The position numbers were made by a program, and so were the translations under genes. 64,000 nucleotides of DNA, from the NCBI GenBank assembly GCA_034687125.1, contig JAQGBZ010000085.1:124001-188000 (forward strand), given 5' to 3'. How positions within the stretch are numbered: position 1 is the first letter of the stretch; each line of letters opens with the position of its first letter. A model generated the notes under the pieces. The model saw only the letters and a list, made by a program, of their open reading frames with translations. It was not told where the DNA came from and made no database searches. This DNA is from Neelides folsomi (Eukaryota > Arthropoda > Collembola > Neelipleona > Neelidae). Below are positions 35,569 through 46,412 of the stretch, one piece after another.

Positions 35569-36293
35569 CTAAAAGGATAGGAGCTTTAAAGTTTCTTTTA
35601 ATTTTACAATACCTTACATTAATAATTAATTGTATAACATAATAACGGTTAATAAGTATTGAAATTGATGCCCATTCAATTAATGTAATTGACTTATAAT
35701 GTGTAAATTGCTACCTTTACTCTCTTCCTCTGATGAGACTGATGACTGTTCTTATCCTCTTTGCTCTCTCTTCCGATTGATCTACTTCAACTTCAAACAA
35801 TTCAATTGCAATTTCATTTACGCAATGCAATAGTCTCAAAGTCTCAATTCTCTATCTCTATTCTCTCAAACTCTCAATAGCTGATGTGACTGGCGCCTTA
35901 TGTTCAAAAGAATAAAAGCAAAAGGCGGGGAAAGGGAACAACAACATTTTAACATTCTCTTTTCTCATCAGTTTTCTCTCATTCATTTTTCAATTTCTCC
36001 GAAAAATTTTCTCGTAAGTTCTAATTTTAGTTTATTTTCTAGTTCAAATTCAATAATTAGAATCTCAGTTTATTAAACGTCAAGTCCAAATTCATTAACA
36101 ATTCATTAACAAGAGCAATCATCTTCAACAGCACAGGTGAGGTAATTGTAATTGTCGAGTACGAATGAGAAATTTAATTTTCAATACATACCATGTTATT
36201 ACATACATACAGTCATACTGTTATGTATGATCGTTTTTGCCTAAATTACGGGAATGGTATTTATACATATTTGCAATTTGCTTTATTTTTCAG
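35569..36293. promoter_or_regulatory. Divergent promoter region of ECH1-like and RNASEH2C genes
   Basis: The two coding starts (35,558 minus and 36,301 plus) are about 740 bases apart and point away from each other. Splice donors at 36,014 (CTC|GTAAGTT) and 36,137 (ACAG|GTGAGG) and an acceptor ending TTTTTCAG at 36,293 suggest a spliced RNASEH2C 5'UTR with alternative donors. No TATA box was seen. A shared housekeeping-type promoter is likely. Confidence 0.5.
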
Positions 36294-36300
36294 ATTTAAC

Positions 36301-36932
36301 ATGGGAAAAGTAAGATTCGAAGAAAAGCGAGACTCTCAAGGAGAAGATGTAAAAGGAGCAATTGCTCTGGTCCATTATCTTCCCTGTAAAATCCATCATG
36401 ATGGAGAAGCTGAAGTTAAGAAGCGATTTACGGATCGAGCTAAGAAAATGGACGCAGACTCTAAAGGTGATTATTATTTGATCATAATAACAATAACAGC
36501 GCAAATATAAAACTATTTTACTTATTAAAAATGATTAATACTGATAGCACAAAAAACCATTATTTTTGCTTTAACAGCGCTTAAGAACAGTTATATTGGG
36601 CGACCATTAATGGGAGAAGAATTAGAAATACCTGAGAACTATGAAGGGATCATTATGTCCGAGTTTCGACAGAAAATTGAAACAGATTCTGATGCGCCTA
36701 AGACATTGGAACTAGTAAAGAGTTTCGATAAAATGACTTATTGGAATTTTGACAAAAGACCATCTGGGATGGATGGGCCGGTTAAACTTCTTGACTGGCT
36801 TCATATATCTGAAATTGTAAACAATTTATTTATTTACTGTTAATAATTGTAATTTAAAAAAATTAAATTCTAATCTATAGCTGTTTTAAACGTACACTTT
36901 AAAATAATTTTCAGTTGCACAAGGCTGTTTAA
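36301..36932 (+). CDS. RNASEH2C: Ribonuclease H2 subunit C (140 residues)
   Basis: Three exons, 36301-36466, 36578-36816 and 36915-36932, total 423 bases in frame. RNase H2 removes ribonucleotides from DNA and degrades RNA-DNA hybrids. Subunit C is a non-catalytic scaffold that pairs with subunit B. The family signature is visible: an early LVHYLPCKI strand, then after a linker the core IGRPLMGEELEIPENYEG, in which G(R)xLxGxxxxxPxxYxG is the hallmark, then MTYWNFDKRPS and a final LLDWLHISEILHKAV helix. The third exon encodes only LHKAV and is required for the normal C-terminus. Without it, the frame would read into the intron for a few residues. Length fits the family (about 140-165). Confidence 0.92.
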
Positions 36933-39720
36933 TCCATCAAAATGCAGACTGAATGAAAACATTGTATAAAATGCTTCGATGACAGAATTTTCAAACTGTA
37001 TTCAAATCGCAAAATCGACTTATGCTTACTAACTAACAAGACTGTATTTATAAGTTTAATAATTTATAAAATAGATATAACACATCTTAAAATTTGATCT
37101 AAATTTTATGGAAGCCAACTAAAAATTCATACAATTTCCTTTTTGCCAATTATGTTTTCTATTATCACAATGATATACAGATATTTTATTATGTAACTTT
37201 TGATTTTTCCTTCTATTATTTATTCCAAATTACATTAATTTATATAACTTTTTATGACATTTTGTTTAAAAGTTATAAAATATTTACTCATCATTATCAA
37301 ATATTTGTATATTTTCATCAATTGATTTAGAGTTTCAAAACTTTACTGAAAATATTTTATTCACTAACGATTTGGCTGATATACAGATAATTTTAAGAGA
37401 GCCAGGTCAGACACCTTATTATATTTAACTCCATTTTTATTGTACTCTACTCTCATAAAATATATATAAATTATTAAATCTTGTATTTTCTTTCAATCGT
37501 TTATTTAATCACTCGGTTAAATCCTTTATGAATACTATTGTAAAACCCGATTCATTGGATTTAGAGAAATTTTATTTGCTTATGTATTTATCTTTCCGTT
37601 ATGGATCACTTGTTTTTGTAGAATTTTTAGAGATGGTTTCCTATTCTTCTAATAACCCCTTTTAATTTCTCCTTTGCTATATCTCGATGAAAAGTTGATT
37701 GGCCGAGGAGATTATCCTCTCAATTGTTTCTCATTGAGATGGGGTAAGGGAGAATGGAGATTTTCTTACGATTTTTTCTCCTGATAATTGTCAGTACTTA
37801 AATTTGACCCTAATAATGTTAAAATTTATATAAAATCCTGACTTATTAATATATTTTGAAATTTCTTGAAATAAAAAAATTATTATTATTATTGAAAATA
37901 TGAAATGAAAGTGTGTTTATTCAATTGTCCGACGATTGGTTTTCACCCAGACAGACAAAAAATTATTATTATTATTATATTTGAGACATGTAGAGTGTAA
38001 AAACTAAATATTGTACTGTCCAAGAACAAAATACGCAATGAAAGTATGTAGAGTAGGTATTAGTATTTAGGTTTGGTTAACCAGCCAAACGCAATTTGAG
38101 TTTATAAAATGTTCATTCAATAACGAAATGTTTTGGATTCTTTGAACTCGAAAAGAATACATTTTCTCACGTTAAGAGATTTCCTTATTGACATTTTGCG
38201 ATTGTCCCCCAAAATCATCCAAATGTAGTTTTGTGGATGCCACTTGAGAAGTAAACTTTTCACGACAAAAACACTCCGTGCCATTTTCATTTCTTCACAC
38301 CCCTTTCATTGAAATGATGCGCTGAAGATAAAAAAATCCATAGCATTCAGTTTTCAGCTTTCTCAAATCTTTCCATTTGAAGTTCGAATCGTATCTGTTT
38401 TGAAGTAGGTAGCTTGATATGCAGTGTTACTGTCTACGTGTCTACTATATGTGTATGGTTCTAATGTTTACGTTACAATCTTTATATACAGAATGGAGAA
38501 TTCGAGAAATTCTAAAAGAAATGATATAAAATTGAGTCTTTTTTTACTTACCTGTATATTCCTTAGTGAGGAGTCCGCACTCACTATACTATATATTACA
38601 TTATATACATGCTTTACATAAATGTTTTACATACATTGTATCTGTAGAAGTTGTAAATATAAGTCATTAATATGCAGCATTACTTATACTTATATTTTGA
38701 TTACTCTCACTGTCAGTTAAATCCTTAATAAATCATAAATTCTTATCGTCAATTTTGATTTTTAATTCAATCTAGCTCAAAAATTGATTGTGTAAACTAT
38801 AGCTTTTTGGCTTGTTACATTATTCGCTATACACTGCACTATTGAAAAGAGTTGAGTAAAATACTAAGCTACTTGATACATACAACATGTAACATGTGTA
38901 CGGGTAAATGACAAAGATGTTCATAAACTAACATTAGGATTTATTTAAATTCGGCATACCCATAAATTACATAGATTTACATTTGTATACGAGTATACCT
39001 ATGTTATGTACATAATTATACAAATATGTCAGTTTTTGTTAAATATTGAAAAAGGTACGCGTAAGTAACATAAAAATATGTCCGATAAAGTAAGGTGTTT
39101 AGACGAAGTTAGTAAAAGTAGCATTGACTTGCATCTGATTTCTATAAATTTTCTTTTCACTGGGTTTTTCCTTTATTTATAAAATGAATTCATATTTAAT
39201 GTTAGTAATAATATATTTTAAAATTATTATAATACATATACAGCGTGTTTACTTTGTAGTGTCCTTTTCGAGGTTATTTTGAATTTAAAAAAGGACACTA
39301 CAAAGTAAACAGGCTGTATAACGGAATTAAAAGTATGTTCAGATACACAATTATAAAAAGACCCTTCTCTCGCACGCTAATATCGAAGATATTCGTATAT
39401 CAAATCAACCATAAAAAGATTCAAGAATTCATTTAGGAAAAGTTTAATATTTCTAGCTCCGAGTACTATTACTGGCAATAGGTATATGAATTTCAGAGAT
39501 GTAATCAGTATACCATCCATTCCGTATAAATATATCCAACTACTTATGTAAAAATTATTCATTTCTATGATTTTCATTATTGCTCTCATATATTGAACGG
39601 ACGGTATAGTTAAAATAATAATGAATTATGATCAGACTCAAATACTCAAAAATTAAGTATTACATAGGTATAGCCGTTATTTGGTGAAAGTGAGTCTATT
39701 AAAATTTCATAAAGACTCAT
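36933..39720. other. No gene seen: A+T-rich intergenic region before the Optix locus
   Basis: About 2.8 kb, very A+T-rich, with short (TTA)n/(ATT)n runs near 37.88 and 37.96 kb and one small foldback element (39,241-39,316). No open frame shows coding composition or homology I recognise. The first few hundred bases include the RNASEH2C 3'UTR. Confidence 0.65.
39241..39316. mobile_element. 76-bp foldback element with 28-bp arms
   Basis: The arms 39,241-39,268 and 39,289-39,316 are complementary at 27 of 28 positions (TGTTTACTTTGTAGTGTCC core). The ends are CAG/CTG and the flanks are TATA on both sides (39,237-39,240 and 39,317-39,320), as expected for insertion at TA. It is too small to code for anything. 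It resembles a minimal Tc1/mariner-type MITE. Confidence 0.7.
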
Positions 39721-40132
39721 ATTCTATCAGGATTCTATCAGTATTCTAGGATGGTGATATCCCCAACAAGGATTGTTCCAAAGAGAGTGATGATTTTGAG
39801 TGAGCGGTGACAAGAAGTCGTTAGGTGGTTTGTGAGAGATATTTTGAGATCTCAGTGGCTGGCAGTGGTTGGCCGGATGAGCCAGGTGGACTGAATAATC
39901 TGTTGGAGCGGTGAAAGGGAGAAGGGGTTCATGTATTAATAATGGTTGGTGAGGGGTTTGGAGTCGATGTCCGAGGGCTGCAGGCGGAGCGATCGGTTGC
40001 TGAGGATAGTGCTGGGTTGGAGGCTGCCATGGAGGTCCCTCCTTCTTCTCCTCTCCCACCCATGCCCAGCCCCGGCTCATGGACTATCACTCCCGGATCA
40101 ATATACAGCCGCCCATGATAGCCACCCTCCCA

Positions 40133-40351
40133 GTCCCACTCCGCCCCGCCACTGCACCACAGCTCGGATCCGCTCCGGTGCTACTCTGTCACGCTGGCTC
40201 CCCAACCGAACAACCCGGCTCCCAAGCTCCCCGCCGACAACCCACCCGCCCCGAATTCTCCTCATGGGAACCACAAGGGGTCCTCCGACGATGTGTCCAG
40301 GTCACCCACCGCCTCCGACACTCTAAGTCAATCTCCGTCGCCAATAAGCAG
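40133..40351 (+). CDS. Candidate upstream exon of Optix (coding status uncertain)
   Basis: After an AG acceptor (CACCCTCCCAG, ending about 40,132) one frame is open for 73 codons. It is rich in Ser, Pro and Asp with G+C-rich third positions (APPLHHSSDP ... GSSDDVSRSPTASDTLSQSP) and ends at a consensus donor, AGCA|GTAAGT, in phase 1. An acceptor at about 41,469 (AATGAG) is phase-compatible and opens into the Optix frame. The same frame upstream has TGA TAG at about 40,118. It could be a real N-terminal exon, part of a 5'UTR, or another gene. The two other plus-strand frames and a 117-codon minus-strand frame (39,727-40,080) are also open, so strand and frame remain unsettled. Confidence 0.3.
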
Positions 40352-41672
40352 TAAGTATCAATTTTTTACTCCTACACTGAAGAGTTAAGATCTTTAGTAA
40401 GCCCGACATTAATGTACATTCCATAATTGCGTTTAATCTCGGAACCACTGAAGAGGAGAAGGATTAGATAAATGGCAAAAAATTAGATATTAGTTCCACT
40501 CACAGGTTAAATTTAAAGTGCAGGGATTAAGTGCTTCTCAAATCTTTCACCAGAGATTAGTACAAGATATGAATACCCTTCGTTTTTCATGTAATATGAA
40601 AGATCATTTGTTAAACTCAAATTAACCATTTCCTCTTTGAAACACTAATACCTTCTTGACTATGAGAAAATTGTAGGAAAAAGGAAAAACTATTCTCAAT
40701 TTTCCCATCTGCGTCTTTCCAGTAGCAGTAAAAAGAGAAGATAAACACAAAAAATCATGTTGTTATTCCTATCCAATTGTTCAACACAATTTACACAATA
40801 ATCCTTATGAACTTACTTTTAGCAATTGTGAATAAGCAGGAAAAGGCATTGTCAGTAAAATTTGATTAGTTAAAGCGTGATAATGTAATTCGTTTAAGCG
40901 TGTATTAGCAAGTCTTTAAATTTTAAATGACGTGGTTTATTCTTTGTATTTTTGTAATGTTACAATCCTCTTTACTTTTGTTTAATTAGTCCCTCATTTA
41001 CTATGTAATTGTTGAAATTGAGAGCTTTTTCTTTAGTAAATTCTGTTACATGAAATCCCCATTTTTAATCGTAGTATTGTGATTGTAAATAAGTTAGGAT
41101 ACGTATTAGAAATGTTACATCTAAATTAGGTAGTATATTATAGTTAGTTATGTATAGTTATTGTGGAACAAAGGGTGTATTAAAGTAAATTGAAATGATT
41201 GAGCTGAACGAAGGAACAAAATAACTAATTATCTCAGACAATTTAGTGTTAGGACTTAGGTTTATAATATGAGAATTTAAGATTATAAGTACTTAATTAA
41301 TTCATTATATACAAATTATATTCACTCCACTTAATGCTCACTTTGATTAAAAGGTGTGATTTTCATTTGGCAGTCAAAGTTGTAGATTGGAGTTGAGTAG
41401 GAGAGTTGTATTAAAAATAGACTCCAGCTAGGCATTATTAATATAAGTATAACCAAATTCACAAATGAGTATCGCTGAGAGGTAATGTTTTTGAAGGGAA
41501 TCAATCACCGTCGAGTTTGCGGAGCGAGGTTGAAGGCGATCAGGGGGGTCACCCACATAATCATCTGGGCCGGACGTATTTTCACCCGTTCTTTATCCGG
41601 GAGTTAGACGGAGACCAAAAGCTCGAAGACCCCCCTTCCTCCAAGTCAATCATCATTCCACAAGCTTTAAGG
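40352..41672. other. Spacer/intron upstream of the Optix coding exon
   Basis: About 1.1 kb of A+T-rich DNA, then about 200 bases (41,469-41,672) that are open in the Optix frame but lack an ATG. No separate gene was seen. Confidence 0.5.
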
Positions 41673-44600
41673 ATGGCCCTTGGTCTCAGCGGTCTCTGTT
41701 CCCATCCCTTCAACAATGGTCAAGGTGGGAATGGGATGGTCGGGCCACCGCTCAGTGCCCACGCACAACAAATCCACCAAGGACACATGCTCGCCGCGGC
41801 CGCCGCACTTCCTACGCTCAACTTCTCCGTAACCCAAGTGGCGGCCGTGTGCGAGACTCTGGAGGAGTCGGGCGACATCGACCGATTGGCGAGATTCCTC
41901 TGGTCGCTCCCAGTCGCACATCCTAATATCGGAGAATTGAGCAAGAGCGAGTCGGTTTTAAGAGCCCGGTCAATCGTCGCTTTCCACTCGGGGAATTTCC
42001 GAGAACTTTACCACATTCTCGAAACTCACAAATTCACCAAGGATTCCCACGCGAAGCTCCAAGCCATGTGGCTCGAAGCGCACTATCAAGAAGCGGAAAA
42101 ACTCCGCGGTCGTCCTCTTGGCCCCGTTGACAAATATCGAGTGAGGAAGAAGTTTCCGCTCCCGCGAACCATTTGGGATGGAGAGCAAAAGACGCATTGT
42201 TTCAAAGAGAGGACTCGCTCGCTCCTCCGAGAATGGTACCTTCAAGACCCGTACCCGAACCCGACAAAAAAGCGGGAACTCGCCCAAGCCACCGGACTCA
42301 CCCCAACTCAAGTCGGGAATTGGTTTAAGAATCGAAGACAGCGTGACAGGGCAGCCGCCGCCAAAAACCGGTAAGGACAATCACTCACTCAATTTTATTA
42401 GATGTAAAATGAAGTCAAACCCATTTATGAGAGGGATAAGTGGAGTACAATATTCTCCTTCTGGTCGTAATGTAAGTTGTACCGCGGGGCCCCAGGGCTA
42501 CACAAAGTTCCCATTCGGTCCTCAATTTGATTTCCATTTTACAAGTTGTATTTTCCAGTTGGATGGGTGGAGGAGGGAGAGTAAATCGGTCTCCGATTCA
42601 ATTCCGCCTCTCCCCCTCCTTACCTCTCTTTAAAAGGGAAAACAAAACTGATGTGTGTGTGTGTTGTCTCCGAATCAAAATTCAATTCTCTGGATTCATC
42701 CGCTTCTCTTTTTACCCCCACCTTCATCAATTCACCAATCCCATTTCCCCATTATTTTTAATCACTTAATTTCATAGATTCACCAATTGTTACGTTTCCC
42801 TTCAGAACACTTGCCCCATTTTCATGCCCTACCAACCACCATCGAACATCGAGAGGAATACTAAGCTCTCTTTTATCATCTCCTAATTTGTTACAATTTG
42901 GGAAACCAGTTTAGGTACAACAATTCACAAAACGCTGTTGTTAAACCATTCTTTCATTCATTCATTAACAAGGCTCTTTGGCCCATTTATTTTTATTAAT
43001 TTCATCACTTCAGTCTCGTGCTTTTTAACTTTGGATGATTTCGTGACTTTTCTTCACGTGAAACGATTATCATACACGAAGTTTAAAAAAACTTGCGTGG
43101 ATTTATGTAAATTGAGCTAAACTTTGGGTTCGTCCTCTATTCTCCATAGTAAATCTTTTAAATTTTCTCAGCTTTCTTGAACAATTCGATATGAAACTTG
43201 TTATACAGTTTAGAATTCAAGTTGGGAATATTTCTTAATGGACGTTAAACCGAGTGTCTTGTTCAATATTCTTTTGAAAGTTGGGTAAAACTTTGTTTTT
43301 AGTTTTCGCGTTTCGAAGCAGAGAAGCATATAATAAAAGTTTAGAAATTTAACCTCGAATTTGGAAGTTTACATGGACCGTGTATTGAGTTTTTGTAGTA
43401 TGGAATAAGGGACTGGTTTGCAAGGTAGCTGGAGGAAAGAGCGGATTAAGAAAGAGAAGTGAGCTAACATTGTTATCGGGATATGCGTTCTTTTATGCGA
43501 GCGCGTGAAATGATTAGAAAGAGGGAGAGGAAGTTTCATGGTGAGGAGAACTGGAAGAATGGGAGTTGGATCGTCGCAAAAGAAGAAGGGGCTTTTGGAG
43601 TTCATCAAATGGTGCAATTGGGCGGCATAATATTCATTAGTCTCCTGCCTCACTTCTTTTGTTTGCTCAAGTAACTTTTGGAGTTTACGGAATTTGGAGT
43701 CATCCAATTTGTATCTTGTTATATTTGTCACATTTCGATTTCCCTCATCTTGTTATTTCCTCCCCTAATAAGGCATCGAGTAAAAAAAGCAGAGAGATGG
43801 AATTAGAAGAGAGAGGATTACTTCCTCACTCATTATTTCTCATTTGTAAGCGGAGAGGAGGATAATTTAATCGGATCAAATTCACTCCACCCTTCCAACA
43901 ATTCCACTCTATTTACCCACACGGTGGAGTTGTGCAGGCCGAGGAGGTTACAACTCGCTTTTTTACTCTCCCCACTAACATTCGTTTTCTACATATGCTA
44001 ATCAAAGTAATCTCCATTCTTTTTCGTTCAGACTCAGATCCCAAAAAACCTGATCCTTTCAGCTGAAAAATAAACGAGTTCCCAAACTTATAGGCTCCGG
44101 ATATTAGTATTACAGACATCAGAAGTTGAAAACATTGCCCTATTCCCAGACATAACATTTTGTGGTTTGTTTATAATACATCCATATATTTAAAAATCTG
44201 AAAGACTTGGATAATCGTGTTTAAACAAGTTATAAATAGTTATTTCATAAAAGTCCTCAAATCAATTCATTTATTTGTTTTACTGGAAAGATACAGATAG
44301 ATTCACATATCTATATTTCTTCACTTACATACGATATATACAAATATGATACATATTACGTTGACTTAAGTACAGAGATTATAACTTATAGCTTTTGTGG
44401 ATCATAAAATATCCATTTGAAGATATTATACATAAAATTAACTTGAAGTTAGATGGTCAGGCTTTAATGATCTATTTATAATTATAAGGATGTGATTTGA
44501 TTTTAATTGTATTTTATACATATAAAAATATGATTTTTTTCTCTTCCACTGAATTGAGTCATCTAAACTTTAATATGATGTTTTGATGTTGTAAACATAA

Positions 44601-46139
44601 ATTGATTTTAATAATTAAAACAATTTGGCACATTAAGCTCTTGAAGAAATGCAATGGAGAAAGAAGGAGTGAAGTAACAAAAAGATCTATTGTTTTCTGA
44701 GCGACGTGTGTAGATGAGTGAGCAAACAAAGAGCGAACCTTTTTCATAATGGATGGGTAGTGAGAGAGGGTGAAAAATAGATGAAGGGCTTTATAAGACT
44801 CGCTCCCTGTTGATATAATTTCACTCCTAATTGAAGGATATTAGATAGAGGAGTAAATTAGTGGGTAAGGTAGCTGTCATTGTGAAGCGGATAAAAGCAC
44901 TCGATGTCAAAGACTCCTTCCGTCTCACGTGGCTTCGCTCCTTGGAGAGAGAAACTCACACGAGTTGACAATCGGAGAATCGATGAGGGTAACGGCGTTG
45001 TGTGGATTTACCAATATTTTTACTTATTAGCTCTACTTTTCCTCCTCCTTCAATGGACTGGCATAAAAGATTGAGGAGCAGTGATACTCTCAGTTCTCGG
45101 GCACATTTCGTTCTATTCTCCGCCGTGGAGTTGTCGTTGGGCGATGCGGATTTCGGTGTAGTTTTCCGAAAGTGAGCTGGATGTTATTGAGGGGCATGAA
45201 TGGGATCGGGAGGGCAGTTTGGCCCATATCCTGCTCTTACCCTCCAAATTTCAATGTGTGTTTGAATGAGTGAAAAGGAGCTATCAAATTCCCTGGTTGC
45301 ACAAAGGCCGGGATCCCTCATGTTAAATTGGGCCCCTCTTTTGTTATTCTTGCCCTTGTTCTCGTCGACCGGACCAGTAGGGACTGCATGGAATTCCTGT
45401 ACCTTCTCTCCTCTAATTACCATTCACCATAATATTAATCCCGAGCGACTCCATTACTCTCTCCATTCCACTCAATAGGTTCATGCTCAACGTCCCTTTA
45501 ACTTCATTTTTATTGACCCGTCGCATGTATGGACTCGCCAAGGATTATATAAAGCCTCACCCCACATTGTTAAAAGTGGCGATGAAAAATGAGCTTAAGT
45601 GACATGAGATGTGATGATGACTTGGGATTTTTGAAATCCGCAGGCTCCAGCACCACATGGGGATGTCTGGCGGAAAGCGGCCCGAGTCGACCGACACGGA
45701 CGATCAAGACGGCAACAGCCCACCAAGGTCTCCAGCACCGAGCGTCACCTCCGACTCGGAGCTGAGTCTAGGAACGATAAGCCCACCGCCGCCAACCTCA
45801 ACCTCGTCCCTCTCGTCGCCGAGCCATCCCCTCCACGCCTTCACGACCGTTCCTTCAATGTCCTTCGCGCCCACGATCCCCATTCCTGTCTCGTCTCTCC
45901 CGTTGAACCTCCCGCTCGGCGGCGGGCTCACTCCTTCCCCGGCCCACATCGGGAGCCTGGGAATGCACGGGCAGTTTGGGGGTCATCACATGCCCTTGTT
46001 CCCCTCCCTCGCGTCCTTCCACAATTTTACGACGGCCATGTCGGCGGCGGCGGGAAAGGGCGGCCTTTTCAATATGCCCCTCGAACTACATAGGCCATTC
46101 CTCAAGCAAAATTCCCCGGATCGCCCTTCGTCTTCGTGA
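41673..46139 (+). CDS. optix: Optix, Six3/6-class homeobox transcription factor (397 residues)
   Basis: Coding exons are 41673-42370 and 45644-46139 (1,194 bases), joined CG|G to give KNR-LQHHMG. Family members pattern the anterior head and the eye. The N-terminus is [15 protein letters not shown]. The SIX domain spans about residues 48-164 ([55 protein letters not shown]). The homeodomain spans about 168-228 ([20 protein letters not shown] ... [19 protein letters not shown]), with Lys at homeodomain position 50. [10 protein letters not shown] marks the Six3/6/Optix class against the ETYCFKE type of Six1/2. The tail has SDSELSLGT, close to the SDSDISLGT of fly Optix, then Pro/Ser/Gly-rich sequence ending RPSSS. 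The ATG at 41,673 is chosen because MALGLS directly precedes the conserved part. The frame stays open 200 bases upstream, so a longer N-terminus is possible. Confidence 0.95.
42371..45643 (+). other. Optix intron (3.3 kb)
   Basis: It runs from donor CCG|GTAAGG to acceptor AAATCCGCAG. It contains a (TG)n tract at 42,650-42,664, A+T-rich stretches at 44.2-44.6 kb and a more G+C-rich part at 44.8-45.6 kb that may be regulatory. A minus-strand frame at 43,369-43,731 starts in a coiled-coil-like way but has no good splice context. Confidence 0.75.
42650..42664. repeat. (TG)n microsatellite
   Basis: A run of about seven TG units inside the Optix intron. Confidence 0.85.
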
Positions 46140-46386
46140 CTGTGAGCGGCGAAGAGGCCTCCTCCTCTTTCTACGGCTCATGCCCATGCGTTGCAATAGA
46201 CCCAATCAGCCCCCGCCTCCTCATTTATTCCCCGATATTTATTACTCTTCCTGTCTAACGATACTTTTAGGGAATACTATTACTGTGTATAATGTATTGT
46301 TATTACAACTACTATGCCGTACGACTATACATGCCTTAGACGTCTCTGTATATATTAAGTGCCTCCTGTATCAAAGCTGTATGAAT

Positions 46387-46392
46387 AATAAA
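46387..46392 (+). terminator. Optix polyadenylation signal AATAAA
   Basis: A canonical AATAAA lies 248 bases after the Optix stop codon. The sequence then changes to ordinary spacer, so the 3' end is probably near 46.41 kb. Confidence 0.6.
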
Positions 46393-46412
46393 CTTACGAG
46401 ACCGATACATTA

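Noticed and set aside
40074-40085. A 12-base match (GGCTCATGGACT) to the end of the element at 15,966
   Set aside because: No matching inverted partner or target duplication was found nearby. A 12-base match within 64 kb can occur by chance.
43369-43731. Minus-strand frame in the Optix intron beginning in a coiled-coil-like way ([20 protein letters not shown])
   Set aside because: It has no good acceptor/donor pair, the second half is low-information, and there is no partner exon. Probably chance in A+T-rich DNA, though a transcript would change that.
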